Source: an uncultured Clostridia bacterium
Lineage (GTDB): Bacteria > Bacillota > Clostridia > Peptostreptococcales > Anaerovoracaceae
Reading direction: 5' to 3'
DNA length: 15,151 bases
Assembly: GCA_937915045.1 (NCBI GenBank)
Contig: CALDNM010000148.1
Coordinates: 1 to 15,151 of the forward strand
Under the pieces are notes generated by a model. It was not told where the DNA came from and did not search any database. It was given only the letters and a program-made list of their open reading frames with translations. The position numbers and the translations under genes were made by a program. This document shows positions 1 through 7,230 of this stretch, piece after piece; the first letter of the stretch is position 1, and each line of letters begins with the position of its first letter.

Positions 1-232
1 GCTCAATGGCGAGACGAGGCAGGATTCGACGACGGATCTTCTGATCAATGATATCCCGACTCTGATCGAGACGCTTTCGGCAGGCATGACGCTGGAGCCG
101 GGAGACATCATCGCGACGGGTACGCCGTCCGGAGTCGGCATGGGCATGGAGCCGCCGGAGTATATGAAGCACGGCGATACGATCGAGTGTGAGATCGAAG
201 GCATCGGCACACTGACGAACCATATAAAATAA
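1..232 (+). CDS. Fumarylacetoacetate hydrolase (FAH) family protein, 3' end only
   Basis: The reading frame is open from the left edge (codons start at base 2) and ends at TAA 230-232, so only the last 76 residues are present. They carry the C-terminal signature of the FAH superfamily: the segment GDIIATGTPSGVGMG, then a KHGDTIECEIEGIGTLTN block. In family members this region forms part of the beta-roll active site that binds a divalent metal and an acyl-pyruvate or 2-oxo-dioate substrate. The family covers acylpyruvases, oxaloacetate decarboxylases and homoprotocatechuate-pathway hydratases or isomerases, and the fragment is too short to choose among them. It is followed by a terminator at 246-277, so it ends a transcription unit separate from the radical SAM operon. 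The family call is safe; the substrate is unknown. Confidence 0.9.
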   Translation, partial: LNGETRQDSTTDLLINDIPTLIETLSAGMTLEPGDIIATGTPSGVGMGMEPPEYMKHGDTIECEIEGIGTLTNHIK

Positions 233-245
233 CGAATAGAAGACA

Positions 246-277
246 AGGCGCGTTCGCGGGGACGCGTCTTTTTATTT
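246..277 (+). terminator. Rho-independent terminator after the FAH gene
   Basis: An 8-bp stem, AGGCGCGT (246-253) with ACGCGTCT (262-269), contains one G-T pair and encloses an 8-base loop. It is followed directly by TTTTTATTT. It lies 14 bases after the FAH stop codon. Confidence 0.8.
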
Positions 278-317
278 GCGCCGGAACGGCACAAATATGA
301 AAATACGTTCGGAACAC

Positions 318-346
318 TTGTTTGCAATCGCTGATTTTGATATAAT
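318..346 (+). promoter_or_regulatory. Promoter of the radical SAM / DUF4130 operon
   Basis: The -35 is TTGTTT (318-323) and the -10 is a perfect TATAAT (341-346), with a 17-base spacer. A TG one base upstream of the -10 makes an extended -10. The start codon of the first gene lies 25 bases downstream, giving a short leader. Confidence 0.75.
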
Positions 347-370
347 CATGGCATAAGGGCGGTACCTGGT

Positions 371-2038
371 ATGGAAAAGATGGATGTATATGAAAAACTG
401 AAGATCCTTGCGGACAGTGCCAAATTCGATGTGTCGTGCACGTCGAGCGGAGTGAGCCGCGCGAACAACAGATCTGTCGGGAACGCTTACAGCACGGGGA
501 TCTGTCATACGTGGACGGCGGACGGCAGATGCGTTTCGCTTCTAAAGATCCTTTTTACGAATGACTGCTGCTATGACTGTAAGTACTGTGTGAACAGGAG
601 GACCGCCGGCTGCGAACGCGCGACGTTCGAGCCGGATGAGCTCGCTAAGCTCACGATCGAGTTTTACAGGCGTAATTATATTGAAGGACTGTTTCTAAGT
701 TCCGCGGTATACCGCTCTCCGGACTATACGGCGGAGCGGATATTGGAATGCCTTCGCCTTCTCAGAAAGAAATACGGCTTCGCGGGATATATCCACGCGA
801 AGGTCATCCCAAAGATATCACCGGAACTTTTATACGCGATCGGACTCGAAGCGGACAGGCTGAGCATCAACGCGGAGTTCCCTACCATGAAGGGATTCAG
901 ACTGCTGACGCCGCAGAAAAGACCGGAGGATGTGATCGAGCCGATGCGCCGTATCACGAACAGGCTGATAGATCATAAGGCACTGAAGGGGCCTGGACTC
1001 ATGTTCAAAGGGAAGGACCTCAACAGGGACGAGAATTATCTGAGCGCGGGATCCGGCGAGATCCGCAATATCAGGATGAATATGAGCAGGGAGATCGGCG
1101 AGGACGCTGAGGATCCAAAAGCTTCGAAGTCCGGGAAGCCCGCGAAAAAAACGCTTAAGTCCAGCCGTGATGTCATAAAGACAGACGATCCGAATGAGAC
1201 TGTCAGGGCCGCGGAAGAAACGCTCGGCCCGGCCATGCACCCGGACGGGCGCGAAGCAAAGAAATTCGCCATGACAGATCCGAGGAGAAGAGGAGAGTCG
1301 TTCGCGCCGGCCGGGCAGTCGACGCAGATGATGATCGGGGCCGCGGGGGAGACAGACAGGCAGGTGCTCGACGCGACCGAAAGACTGTATCGCACATTCA
1401 AGATGAAGCGCGTGTATTACAGCGCGTATGTCCCGGTAGTCAGTTCACCTCTTCTTCCCGATATTTTCACAGCGCCGCCTCTCGGCCGTGAGCACAGACT
1501 GTATCAGGCGGACTGGCTCCTGAGATATTATGGCTTTGACGCTGACGAGATAGTCGAGACGGATCATCCGTTTCTGGATCCCGAACTGGATCCTAAGATC
1601 TCATGGGCACTCAGGAATATGCAGATATTCCCGATCGAAGTGAACCGCGCGAGGATGGAGGAACTGCTCCGCATACCGGGGATCGGGAACCTTTCGGCGC
1701 TCCGTATAGTGAGGCAGAGAAAGTACCGCGCGGTCACATACGAGGATCTGAAAAAGATGGGAGTCGTGCTGAAGAGGGCGAAGCACTTCATGACCTGCGG
1801 AGGCAAATTCTATGGAGACAAAAGGATGACTCCGGAGGCGATCAGGAGCGATGTTCTTCAGATAAATGACGGGACGCAGATCTCGATGTTCGATAACGGC
1901 GCGAAGTCCGTCGGACTCGAGAATCCTTCAGCTTCAATAAACAGGATCGGGCACTCCGGAGCAAAAGCGCTGAGAGCTGCTGACTCAGACTTGCCAGATG
2001 GCGGAGCCGCTCTTCTAAGAGATGGAGGCGCAAGGTGA
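371..2038 (+). CDS. Putative DNA modification/repair radical SAM protein (TIGR03916-like) with HhH region
   Basis: The 555-residue product carries the radical SAM cluster motif CxxxCxxC (C66, C70, C73 in DCCYDCKYC), which binds the [4Fe-4S] cluster that cleaves S-adenosylmethionine. The N-terminal segment (EKLKILADSAKFDVSC) and the motif AGQSTQMMIGA near residue 313 match, from memory, the family described as a DNA-modification or repair radical SAM protein that accompanies a uracil-glycosylase-like partner. A helix-hairpin-helix (LRIPGIGNLSALRIVRQRKY, from about residue 432) suggests DNA binding. The reaction is not known. Two parts are unusual: residues about 220-308 are a long charged low-complexity insert, and about 40 residues follow the usual C-terminal QISMF-type end. 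Start: ATG 371 has a partial SD (AGGGCGG); ATG 380 is a possible alternative. The stop overlaps the next start by 4 bp. Confidence 0.88.
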   Translation: MEKMDVYEKLKILADSAKFDVSCTSSGVSRANNRSVGNAYSTGICHTWTADGRCVSLLKILFTNDCCYDCKYCVNRRTAGCERATFEPDELAKLTIEFYRRNYIEGLFLSSAVYRSPDYTAERILECLRLLRKKYGFAGYIHAKVIPKISPELLYAIGLEADRLSINAEFPTMKGFRLLTPQKRPEDVIEPMRRITNRLIDHKALKGPGLMFKGKDLNRDENYLSAGSGEIRNIRMNMSREIGEDAEDPKASKSGKPAKKTLKSSRDVIKTDDPNETVRAAEETLGPAMHPDGREAKKFAMTDPRRRGESFAPAGQSTQMMIGAAGETDRQVLDATERLYRTFKMKRVYYSAYVPVVSSPLLPDIFTAPPLGREHRLYQADWLLRYYGFDADEIVETDHPFLDPELDPKISWALRNMQIFPIEVNRARMEELLRIPGIGNLSALRIVRQRKYRAVTYEDLKKMGVVLKRAKHFMTCGGKFYGDKRMTPEAIRSDVLQINDGTQISMFDNGAKSVGLENPSASINRIGHSGAKALRAADSDLPDGGAALLRDGGAR

Positions 2039-2802
2039 CGGACTTTCTTTATGACGGCACCTTCGAGGGGATGCTGACCTGCATATACGAATATTACTAC
2101 ACCGAAAAGGCTTCGGCTGTTTTCCGCCAGGACGAATACCAGGAGAACCTGCTCGGCGGATATCTTACGATCGAGACCGATGCCGAGAAAGCTCGGAAGG
2201 TTTATGACGCGATCGAGCAGAAGATATCGCCGTTCGATCTGAGGCGTATATATTATGTTTTCAATTCGTGCGTCGAGGGGCGTGAAACTATCGCGCTGAG
2301 ATACGCGGTCAAGGGTTTCAGAAATGGCAGCGTTATCTCGTCGCTTCACGGTGACCCGGATGTCTACGCGGCGCAGCAGGCAGCCAACAAAGTAACGAAG
2401 GAGATCGACAAGATGCTTGGGATCATCAGGTTTTCGGTGCTTGGTGACGGTGAGCGAAAGGTGTACTACGCGCCTGTTGAACCGGATAATGACATGATCG
2501 AATTCGTGGCGGGCCATTTCAGCAACAGGTTCATGGATCAGGCGTTCATCATCCACGATGTGAAGCGCGGCAAGGCGGTGATATCGTCGGGCGGGCGCTG
2601 GTATATATCGGCGTTTCAAAAAGAAAAACTGCCGCCGCTTGCTCCGGATGAAGAAGAATTCCGCGACCTCTGGAGACTTTACTTCGATACGATAGCTATA
2701 CGCGAGAGGACGAACCCGAAGTGTCAGAGAAATTTCCTGCCGGCGCGTTACTGGAAACACCTGACGGAAATGACCGGAACTCGTGAACAGGATCGCGGAT
2801 GA
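2035..2802 (+). CDS. DUF4130 / TIGR03915-family putative DNA metabolism protein
   Basis: This 255-residue protein starts at GTG 2035, and the GTGA overlap with the preceding stop implies translational coupling to the radical SAM gene. The N-terminal YDGTFEGMLTCIYEYY, the central YYVFNSCVEGRETIALRY and the C-terminal block NPKCQRNFLPARYWKHLTEM match, from memory, the DUF4130 family. In many genomes that family is encoded next to the radical SAM partner and in some is fused to a uracil-DNA glycosylase domain. No glycosylase domain is present here. The two proteins probably act together on DNA or a nucleobase in the cytoplasm; this rests on their linkage, since the biochemistry is not established. 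The length is ordinary for the stand-alone form. Confidence 0.88.
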   Translation: MTDFLYDGTFEGMLTCIYEYYYTEKASAVFRQDEYQENLLGGYLTIETDAEKARKVYDAIEQKISPFDLRRIYYVFNSCVEGRETIALRYAVKGFRNGSVISSLHGDPDVYAAQQAANKVTKEIDKMLGIIRFSVLGDGERKVYYAPVEPDNDMIEFVAGHFSNRFMDQAFIIHDVKRGKAVISSGGRWYISAFQKEKLPPLAPDEEEFRDLWRLYFDTIAIRERTNPKCQRNFLPARYWKHLTEMTGTREQDRG

Positions 2803-2856
2803 TCGATGGCGCTTTTGAAAAATGACTCGAGTCTCGTACAATAGCGGGATGTGAAG

Positions 2857-2865
2857 TGATATAAT
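2857..2865 (+). promoter_or_regulatory. Extended -10 promoter of the sirtuin gene
   Basis: TGaTATAAT (2857-2865) is a perfect extended -10. No good -35 lies at 17 bases upstream. The sirtuin start codon is 39 bases downstream, preceded by the ribosome binding site GGAGG (2892-2896). Confidence 0.65.
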
Positions 2866-2904
2866 GAACGAAAAGAAATCGCGGAACGATCGGAGGCAAA
2901 TAAC

Positions 2905-3642
2905 ATGTATGAAGAACTTAAAAAGATAATAGATGGAAGCAGTAAGATAGTATTTTTTGGAGGGGCCGGTGTTTCGACGGAAAGTCATATCCCGGATTTT
3001 CGTTCGGCTGACGGGCTTTACAACGCGAAGACGAAGTACGGACTTTCGCCTGAGGAAATGATCTCGCACAGTTACTTCATGAGAAATATGGATAACTTCT
3101 TCGAGTATTATAAGAACAATATGATTTTCCCGGACGCGAAGCCGAACAAGGCGCACATAGCGCTCGCGAAGCTCGAGGAAGAGGGGAAACTTCTGGGCGT
3201 TGTGACACAGAACATCGATGGCTTGCACCAAGTCGCGGGTTCTAAGAAGGTATACGAACTGCATGGATCGGTGCGCAAAAATCGCTGCATGGACTGCGGC
3301 AGATCTTTCGACCTCGACTATATTATGGATCCGGCTCACTGCGATGGCTCTGTCCCGAAATGCGACAAATGCGGCGGGGTGATCAAACCGGTAGTAGTTT
3401 TGTATGAAGAGGCGCTCGATTATGAGATCGTGAGCGGCGCGGTGAGAGCGATATCGGAAGCCGACACCATGATCGTCGGCGGCACTTCGCTTGTAGTTTA
3501 TCCGGCAGCAGGCCTGATCAATTACTTCCACGGAAAGCACCTCGTCCTCATCAACAAGGACTCGACGCCATATGATTCACAGGCCGATCTCGTGATCCAC
3601 GATTCGATAGGCAAAGTCCTCGGTGAAGTCGCCGGAGTATGA
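2905..3642 (+). CDS. cobB: NAD-dependent protein deacylase, Sir2 family
   Basis: The 245-residue length is typical of bacterial sirtuins, which remove acetyl or other acyl groups from protein lysines using NAD+, giving nicotinamide and 2'-O-acyl-ADP-ribose. Visible motifs in order are GAGVSTESHIPDFRS (NAD binding, about residues 20-34), TQNIDGLH (101-108), the catalytic histidine in YELHGS (H120), a zinc site of C128/C131 and C153/C156, and GGTSLVVYPAAG (192-203) near the nicotinamide-ribose pocket. The VLYEEALD segment is of the kind seen in class U (Sir2Tm-like) enzymes of Firmicutes. A strong GGAGG lies 8 bases before the ATG. It is a single-gene unit between its own promoter and the hairpin at 3643. 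Substrates cannot be read from the sequence. The symbol is the usual one for bacterial Sir2 proteins. Confidence 0.95.
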   Translation: MYEELKKIIDGSSKIVFFGGAGVSTESHIPDFRSADGLYNAKTKYGLSPEEMISHSYFMRNMDNFFEYYKNNMIFPDAKPNKAHIALAKLEEEGKLLGVVTQNIDGLHQVAGSKKVYELHGSVRKNRCMDCGRSFDLDYIMDPAHCDGSVPKCDKCGGVIKPVVVLYEEALDYEIVSGAVRAISEADTMIVGGTSLVVYPAAGLINYFHGKHLVLINKDSTPYDSQADLVIHDSIGKVLGEVAGV

Positions 3643-3674
3643 AACGCTCCCGACCTTTAAAGGCCCGGAGCGTT
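3643..3674. terminator. Hairpin between convergent genes, probable shared terminator
   Basis: An 8-bp perfect stem, AACGCTCC (3643-3650) with GGAGCGTT (3667-3674), encloses a loop that contains a further CCTTTAAAGG palindrome. It sits between the sirtuin stop and the stop of the permease on the other strand. Neither side has a long T run, so its strength is uncertain. Confidence 0.55.
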
Positions 3675-3703
3675 GCTATTGACATGTGTATTTTGTTTAT
3701 GTA

Positions 3704-4483
3704 TTATATCGTACGTTTCACAGGCGCTCTGCGGATGAGCAGCCATGACACGAGCATGAATGCTGCCGCGAAGCAGAACTGCGATATTATCTGCGCGCTC
3801 ATCGTAGCTGAACAGAGAAGCCAGAACTTTTCGAGCGCCATAACGATCGGATGGCTCGCGAATATGCTGGAGAGCGTGGAGAACACGGCAAACAGCACAC
3901 AGACGAGTATCGGGACCAGGATCTTTCCGGTCTTGTTCAATCTGTAGAACAGGACGGTTATGAAATAGCCGATCGCCATAAGCAGAAGGAATCCGCATAA
4001 TGTTTCGACAAGTGTCAGTATCGCGTTGCTGTTCGGCTCAGCGAATGACAGTGCCATCGTGTCGGATGAGCCTTCTATCATGAACATGATCCGCAGAACG
4101 GCCCATGTCAGATAATAGAATACGAGAGCGCAGACAGTCATAATGAGCGACATGATACCGATCGTCTCGAGGCGCGCGACGAACATCGACTTCCTTGAAA
4201 CGCTGTTCTGCTGCATCATCAGGAAGTTCTCCTTGAACGAGCCAATGCTGCTGAAGAACAGGTAGATGCCGCAGACAGATGCGACGAACATGTAATATCC
4301 GTAGAATGGGGTAACGATCTGAGTCGCGGTGTCGTTGCTGGAATCGAAGGATCCATAGACTGCCATAAGGATCATCGACGCGACGAATGTGAGGACCAGC
4401 AGACCGCACATTATGATCCAGAAGATGAAGAATGATTTCTTCTGATCGCCGATTTGATATTTCAATGTTGGATTTATATTCAT
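3704..4483 (-). CDS. ABC transporter permease subunit (ABC-2-like membrane protein)
   Basis: A 259-residue hydrophobic protein with about six membrane segments: FFIFWIIMCGLLVLTFVASM near the N terminus, a YYMFVASVCGIYLFFSS segment, IMSLIMTVCALVFYYLTWAV, LVETLCGFLLLMAIGYFITV, ILVPILVCVLFAVFSTLSSI, and a C-terminal ISQFCFAAAFMLVSWLLI. It is the last gene of the GntR-ATPase-permease operon, 19 bases after the ATPase stop, so it is most likely the membrane partner of that ATPase. Cargo is unknown; comparable YtrA-type cassettes respond to cell-envelope stress or antibiotics. Start: ATG 4483 with AAGGAG 11 bases upstream is preferred. A GTG at 4495 is in frame but only one base from the same SD. 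Confidence 0.8.
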   Translation of the reverse strand: MNINPTLKYQIGDQKKSFFIFWIIMCGLLVLTFVASMILMAVYGSFDSSNDTATQIVTPFYGYYMFVASVCGIYLFFSSIGSFKENFLMMQQNSVSRKSMFVARLETIGIMSLIMTVCALVFYYLTWAVLRIMFMIEGSSDTMALSFAEPNSNAILTLVETLCGFLLLMAIGYFITVLFYRLNKTGKILVPILVCVLFAVFSTLSSIFASHPIVMALEKFWLLCSATMSAQIISQFCFAAAFMLVSWLLIRRAPVKRTI

Positions 4484-4502
4484 TTGATCACACACTCCTT
4501 GC

Positions 4503-5372
4503 TTACAATGCTTTGCTTTCGTCTTCGGCCGCGTTCGTCATCTGGATGAACAGCTTCTGAAGATCGAGTTTCGTGACATCCAGTTCAGGCGGGACCTTGG
4601 AACGATCCAGCGGTTCCATGACACATACAGTCTTGAGCCCGCCGATCGAATCAGCACTCAGGATCTGTTTCCCGATGATGAAGCTGTCGACATCGGCCGC
4701 TCTGCCGCTTATGGTGTATCCGTTCTTCAGGAGCTGCTCGCATGAATCCTGCCTGAGCACGCGGCCCTGCTCGATGATGATCACATCTTCGATGATGCTT
4801 GCGACTTCATCGATCAGATGAGTAGATACGACAGCGGTGAAAGGCTCCTCGGAAAACTTTTCGATGAGAAGGCGGTAAAACAGATCTCGGTGGTTCGCGT
4901 CGAGTCCGAGCACCGGTTCATCGAAGAATACGTATTTCGTATTGACCGACAGAGAGATAACGCATTTCAATATCGACGAGTAACCGGTCGAAAGCGCCTT
5001 GCTTTTCTTGTTTACGTCGAGTCCGAACTTTTCCGATATGCGCATCGCGTAAGGGATGTCGAAATCAGGGTAGAAGTTCGCGCTCCATTTGAAAATATTC
5101 TTTATCTTCATATTTTCAGGATAGAGCATCTGCTCCGTCATGAGATAAATATCATTTAATTTCTTGTCATTCTCCGGTATCGGTTCTCCGTCCATCAGGA
5201 TCTCGCCGCTGCTGGAAAAGATGCGGCCGTCAATGCAGTTCAGCAGTGTCGTTTTCCCGGCACCGTTCCTGCCGAGCAGGCCATAGATCTTGTTCTCTTC
5301 AAAACGCAGGCTGGCGTCGATGAGGGCTTCTGATTTTCTGTATGACTTGCATAGGTTTTTAGTTTCTATCAT
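4503..5372 (-). CDS. ABC transporter ATP-binding protein
   Basis: A 289-residue ATPase. The Walker A is GRNGAGKTT (residues 34-42), the Q-loop glutamine is about Q81 (LMTEQ), Walker B is YVFFDE (147-152) followed by the D-loop GLD, and the switch histidine is H185 in VVSTHLIDE. The signature loop reads LSTGY (127-131) rather than LSGGQ, a divergence seen in Ytr- and Bcr-type ATPases. About 90 residues follow the nucleotide-binding core; they probably form an accessory domain of unknown role. It lies 18 bases after the GntR gene and directly before the permease, so it is the motor of the same transporter. Its AAAGGA ribosome site is modest and slightly distant. Confidence 0.93.
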   Translation of the reverse strand: MIETKNLCKSYRKSEALIDASLRFEENKIYGLLGRNGAGKTTLLNCIDGRIFSSSGEILMDGEPIPENDKKLNDIYLMTEQMLYPENMKIKNIFKWSANFYPDFDIPYAMRISEKFGLDVNKKSKALSTGYSSILKCVISLSVNTKYVFFDEPVLGLDANHRDLFYRLLIEKFSEEPFTAVVSTHLIDEVASIIEDVIIIEQGRVLRQDSCEQLLKNGYTISGRAADVDSFIIGKQILSADSIGGLKTVCVMEPLDRSKVPPELDVTKLDLQKLFIQMTNAAEDESKAL

Positions 5373-5390
5373 TGCTCTTTGTCCTTTCAG

Positions 5391-5759
5391 TTACGCTGCG
5401 AATTTTTCGTTGATGATCGAGACGAGATCGTCCTTTGTCAGTCCGAGACGCATAGCCTCTTCTATAAGCTTGGTGACCTGATCTTCGATCAGTTCTTTTT
5501 TGCGTTTTTCTTTAAGCATCTCAACTGCTCCTTCCTGGACGAACATCCCAAGTCCTCGTTTTTTGTAAACTATATCGCTGTCGACAAGAAGATTCACACC
5601 CTTGTTGGCTGTAGCCGGGTTGATCTTCATGCTTGCGGAGAGCTCAGTAATGGAAGGGATCTTTTCACCTTCCGGGAAAGCCCCCGAGAGTATCGCGTCT
5701 TCGATGCCTTCGGCTATCTGAGCGAATATCGGCTTTTCGGATTCAAAATTGATTTTCAT
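5391..5759 (-). CDS. GntR-family transcriptional regulator, YtrA-like
   Basis: A 122-residue protein with an N-terminal winged helix (about residues 8-75: PIFAQIAEGIEDAILSGAF, then EGEKIPSITELSASMKINPATANKG, then DIVYKKRGLGMFV) and only a short C-terminal helical tail. This is the small YtrA subfamily of GntR, which represses ABC-transporter cassettes and is usually released on envelope or antibiotic stress. It is first in the operon with the ATPase and permease. It probably controls its own promoter through the palindrome at 5833-5857. ATG 5759 is preferred because AAAGGA lies 9 bases upstream; a longer frame from 5786 has no ribosome site. Confidence 0.9.
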   Translation of the reverse strand: MKINFESEKPIFAQIAEGIEDAILSGAFPEGEKIPSITELSASMKINPATANKGVNLLVDSDIVYKKRGLGMFVQEGAVEMLKEKRKKELIEDQVTKLIEEAMRLGLTKDDLVSIINEKFAA

Positions 5760-5832
5760 GCCATATTTTCCTTTCCGACTGTTCATCGGCGTGTCGACTG
5801 CGCAGTTCGACCGCCGGTGTATTGCCTTATCG

Positions 5833-5857
5833 GTTAATTAGTTTACTAACTAACAAC
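5833..5857. promoter_or_regulatory. Palindromic operator in the leader of the GntR/ABC operon
   Basis: The inverted repeat TTAGTT-TACT-AACTAA (5838-5853) is flanked by GGTT (5833-5836) and AACC (5854-5858 area), giving an imperfect longer dyad. It lies just downstream of the minus-strand -10, so a bound repressor would block transcription. It is the natural candidate site for the YtrA-like regulator encoded next to it. Confidence 0.65.
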
Positions 5858-5866
5858 CGCACCTAT

Positions 5867-5895
5867 AATATACACACACTAAAATCGTTTGTCAA
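5867..5895 (-). promoter_or_regulatory. Promoter of the GntR/ABC operon
   Basis: On the minus strand the -35 is a perfect TTGACA (5895-5890), followed by a 17-base spacer and the -10 TATATT (5872-5867). Near-consensus elements suggest a strong promoter that needs repression. Confidence 0.8.
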
Positions 5896-5935
5896 CAGCT
5901 ATCGACAAATCTTTGGAGCGTACATTTCTATAGCT

Positions 5936-6268
5936 TTATGCGGGAACGATCTCGATCCAGTAGCCGTCCGGGTCTGTGATGAAGTAAATGCCCATGCCGG
6001 GGTTGTCGTAACATACGCAGCCCATGGCATCGGTCGCGACAGCGAGGTGGAATTCGCATTCTCCTAGATCGTATTTTTCGGTACGGTCCTTGAGCCATGT
6101 CAGCTCGAGTTCGAAGGAAGTGTCTTTGTCATGGAGATAGACGAGTTTGAAACTTCCGTCGTCCGCGGTTTTTTCGCGGAATGGTTCAAGATCCAGAGCG
6201 GCTTTGTAGAAAGCGATGCTTTTTTTCAGGTCCAGTACGTTGAAATTGAAATGCGCGAATTTAAACAT
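5936..6268 (-). CDS. VOC-family (glyoxalase I-like) protein, shortened
   Basis: A 110-residue protein beginning MFKFAHFNFNVLDLKKSIAF at ATG 6268, with AGGAGGG 7 bases upstream; the longer frame to 6331 has no ribosome site. It resembles lactoylglutathione-lyase-like members of the vicinal oxygen chelate superfamily. Candidate metal ligands are H6, E55 (ELELTW), H74 (CEFHLA) and E106 (DGYWIEIVP), which match the H-E-H-E pattern of GloA-type enzymes. Close relatives, as remembered, are about 120-125 residues and carry a helix of about 10-12 residues between HLAxxxDD and MGCxCYEN. Here LAVATDA runs straight into MGCVCYDN, an apparent in-frame loss. The reaction is unassigned and activity is uncertain because of this. 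It is a single-gene unit with its own promoter. Confidence 0.85.
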   Translation of the reverse strand: MFKFAHFNFNVLDLKKSIAFYKAALDLEPFREKTADDGSFKLVYLHDKDTSFELELTWLKDRTEKYDLGECEFHLAVATDAMGCVCYDNPGMGIYFITDPDGYWIEIVPA

Positions 6269-6302
6269 GATATATCCCTCCTGATTTGATAAACTTGTTT
6301 TT

Positions 6303-6331
6303 ATTTTATTAGCATCATCGTGAAAATGCAA
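6303..6331 (-). promoter_or_regulatory. Promoter of the VOC gene
   Basis: On the minus strand the -35 is TTGCAT (6331-6326), the spacer is 17 bases, and the -10 is TAAAAT (6308-6303). The VOC start codon lies 35 bases downstream. Confidence 0.55.
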
Positions 6332-6352
6332 ACAAATAGCCGCTGAATAGTA

Positions 6353-6358
6353 TATAAT
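6353..6358 (+). promoter_or_regulatory. -10 element for the surE operon
   Basis: A perfect TATAAT lies 85 bases before the surE start. No convincing -35 is present at 17 bases upstream; TGCAAA (6327-6332) is too far. It is divergent from the VOC promoter. Confidence 0.5.
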
Positions 6359-6443
6359 ACGTAAGAAGATCGTTTTTGATTACTGTTTGAACGGTCATTT
6401 TTCGTGTAATAATAACAATATACTCTTTGAAAGGAAAGACAAG

Positions 6444-7217
6444 ATGAAAATACTGATATCGAACGACGACGGGATCGATTCACGCGGCATCCGCGAACTT
6501 GCAGAAGCGCTTGCTTCTATCGATGATACGGAAATATACGTGAGCGCGCCGCAGTTCCAGCAGAGTGCTATGAGCCACAGCATTTCCATGCGGAACGCCA
6601 TGCAGATAAAAGACGTGGAGTTCAGGCACGCGAAAAGGGCTATGATGATAGACGGCACTCCGGCTGACTGCGTCATGCTTGGCGTGAGATATCTCCATTC
6701 CCAGGGAGTAGACATAGATATAGTTTATTCGGGGATCAATGAAGGATCCAATCTCGGAACGGATACGCTTTACAGCGGCACTGTCGGCGCGGCCATGGAA
6801 GGCGCGCTTTGCGGGAAGCCGTCTATAGCGGTGTCGGTAGCGAATCACTCTCCGTCAAATTTCAAGGCGGCGGCAGATCTCGCAAAGGCAGTATATCCGA
6901 AAGTGCTCGAGAAAATGGATCCGGGAACTATCATAAACATAAACACTCCCGACCTTCCGCCGGAAGAGATAAAGGGACTTAAGATAACTCGTACGGGCAG
7001 ACGCGATTACAGCGAATGGTTCACCGCGACGAAAAATGCAGAAGGCATCGATGAATACAGATACGCCGGTGACCCGATCATTTACAGCAGCAAAGACAAG
7101 ACTATCGACGTCATAGCCGTTCAGGAGGGATACGCCAGCATCACTCCGCTGATGTTCGACTTGACAGAGCACGATAAAATGAAAGAGATCGCTGAATGGA
7201 ATCTGAAGCTGGACTGA
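6444..7217 (+). CDS. surE: 5'/3'-nucleotidase SurE
   Basis: A 257-residue protein of normal SurE length. SurE is a cytoplasmic, divalent-metal-dependent phosphatase that dephosphorylates nucleoside monophosphates and in some species short polyphosphate. The N-terminal motif ILISNDDGIDSRGI holds the metal-binding aspartates D8 and D9. QQSAMSHSIS (about residues 37-46) gives the conserved serine, and YSGINEGSNLGTDTLYSGTV gives the conserved asparagine loop. ATG 6444 is chosen over the in-frame ATG at 6387 because AAAGGA lies about 8 bases upstream and the known N terminus begins exactly there. It is the first gene of an operon with the next two genes (gaps of 13 and 25 bases). Together with the hydrolase that follows, it suggests small-molecule salvage or clean-up, though that is inference. 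Confidence 0.95.
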   Translation: MKILISNDDGIDSRGIRELAEALASIDDTEIYVSAPQFQQSAMSHSISMRNAMQIKDVEFRHAKRAMMIDGTPADCVMLGVRYLHSQGVDIDIVYSGINEGSNLGTDTLYSGTVGAAMEGALCGKPSIAVSVANHSPSNFKAAADLAKAVYPKVLEKMDPGTIININTPDLPPEEIKGLKITRTGRRDYSEWFTATKNAEGIDEYRYAGDPIIYSSKDKTIDVIAVQEGYASITPLMFDLTEHDKMKEIAEWNLKLD

Positions 7218-7230
7218 GAAGGAGAAAAAC

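Noticed and set aside
1858..3540. A 560-codon open frame on the minus strand
   Set aside because: It lies opposite the radical SAM end, the DUF4130 gene and the sirtuin gene, all of which have family motifs and ribosome sites. Its product is compositionally odd (many Arg and His) and shows no domain. It is a shadow frame.
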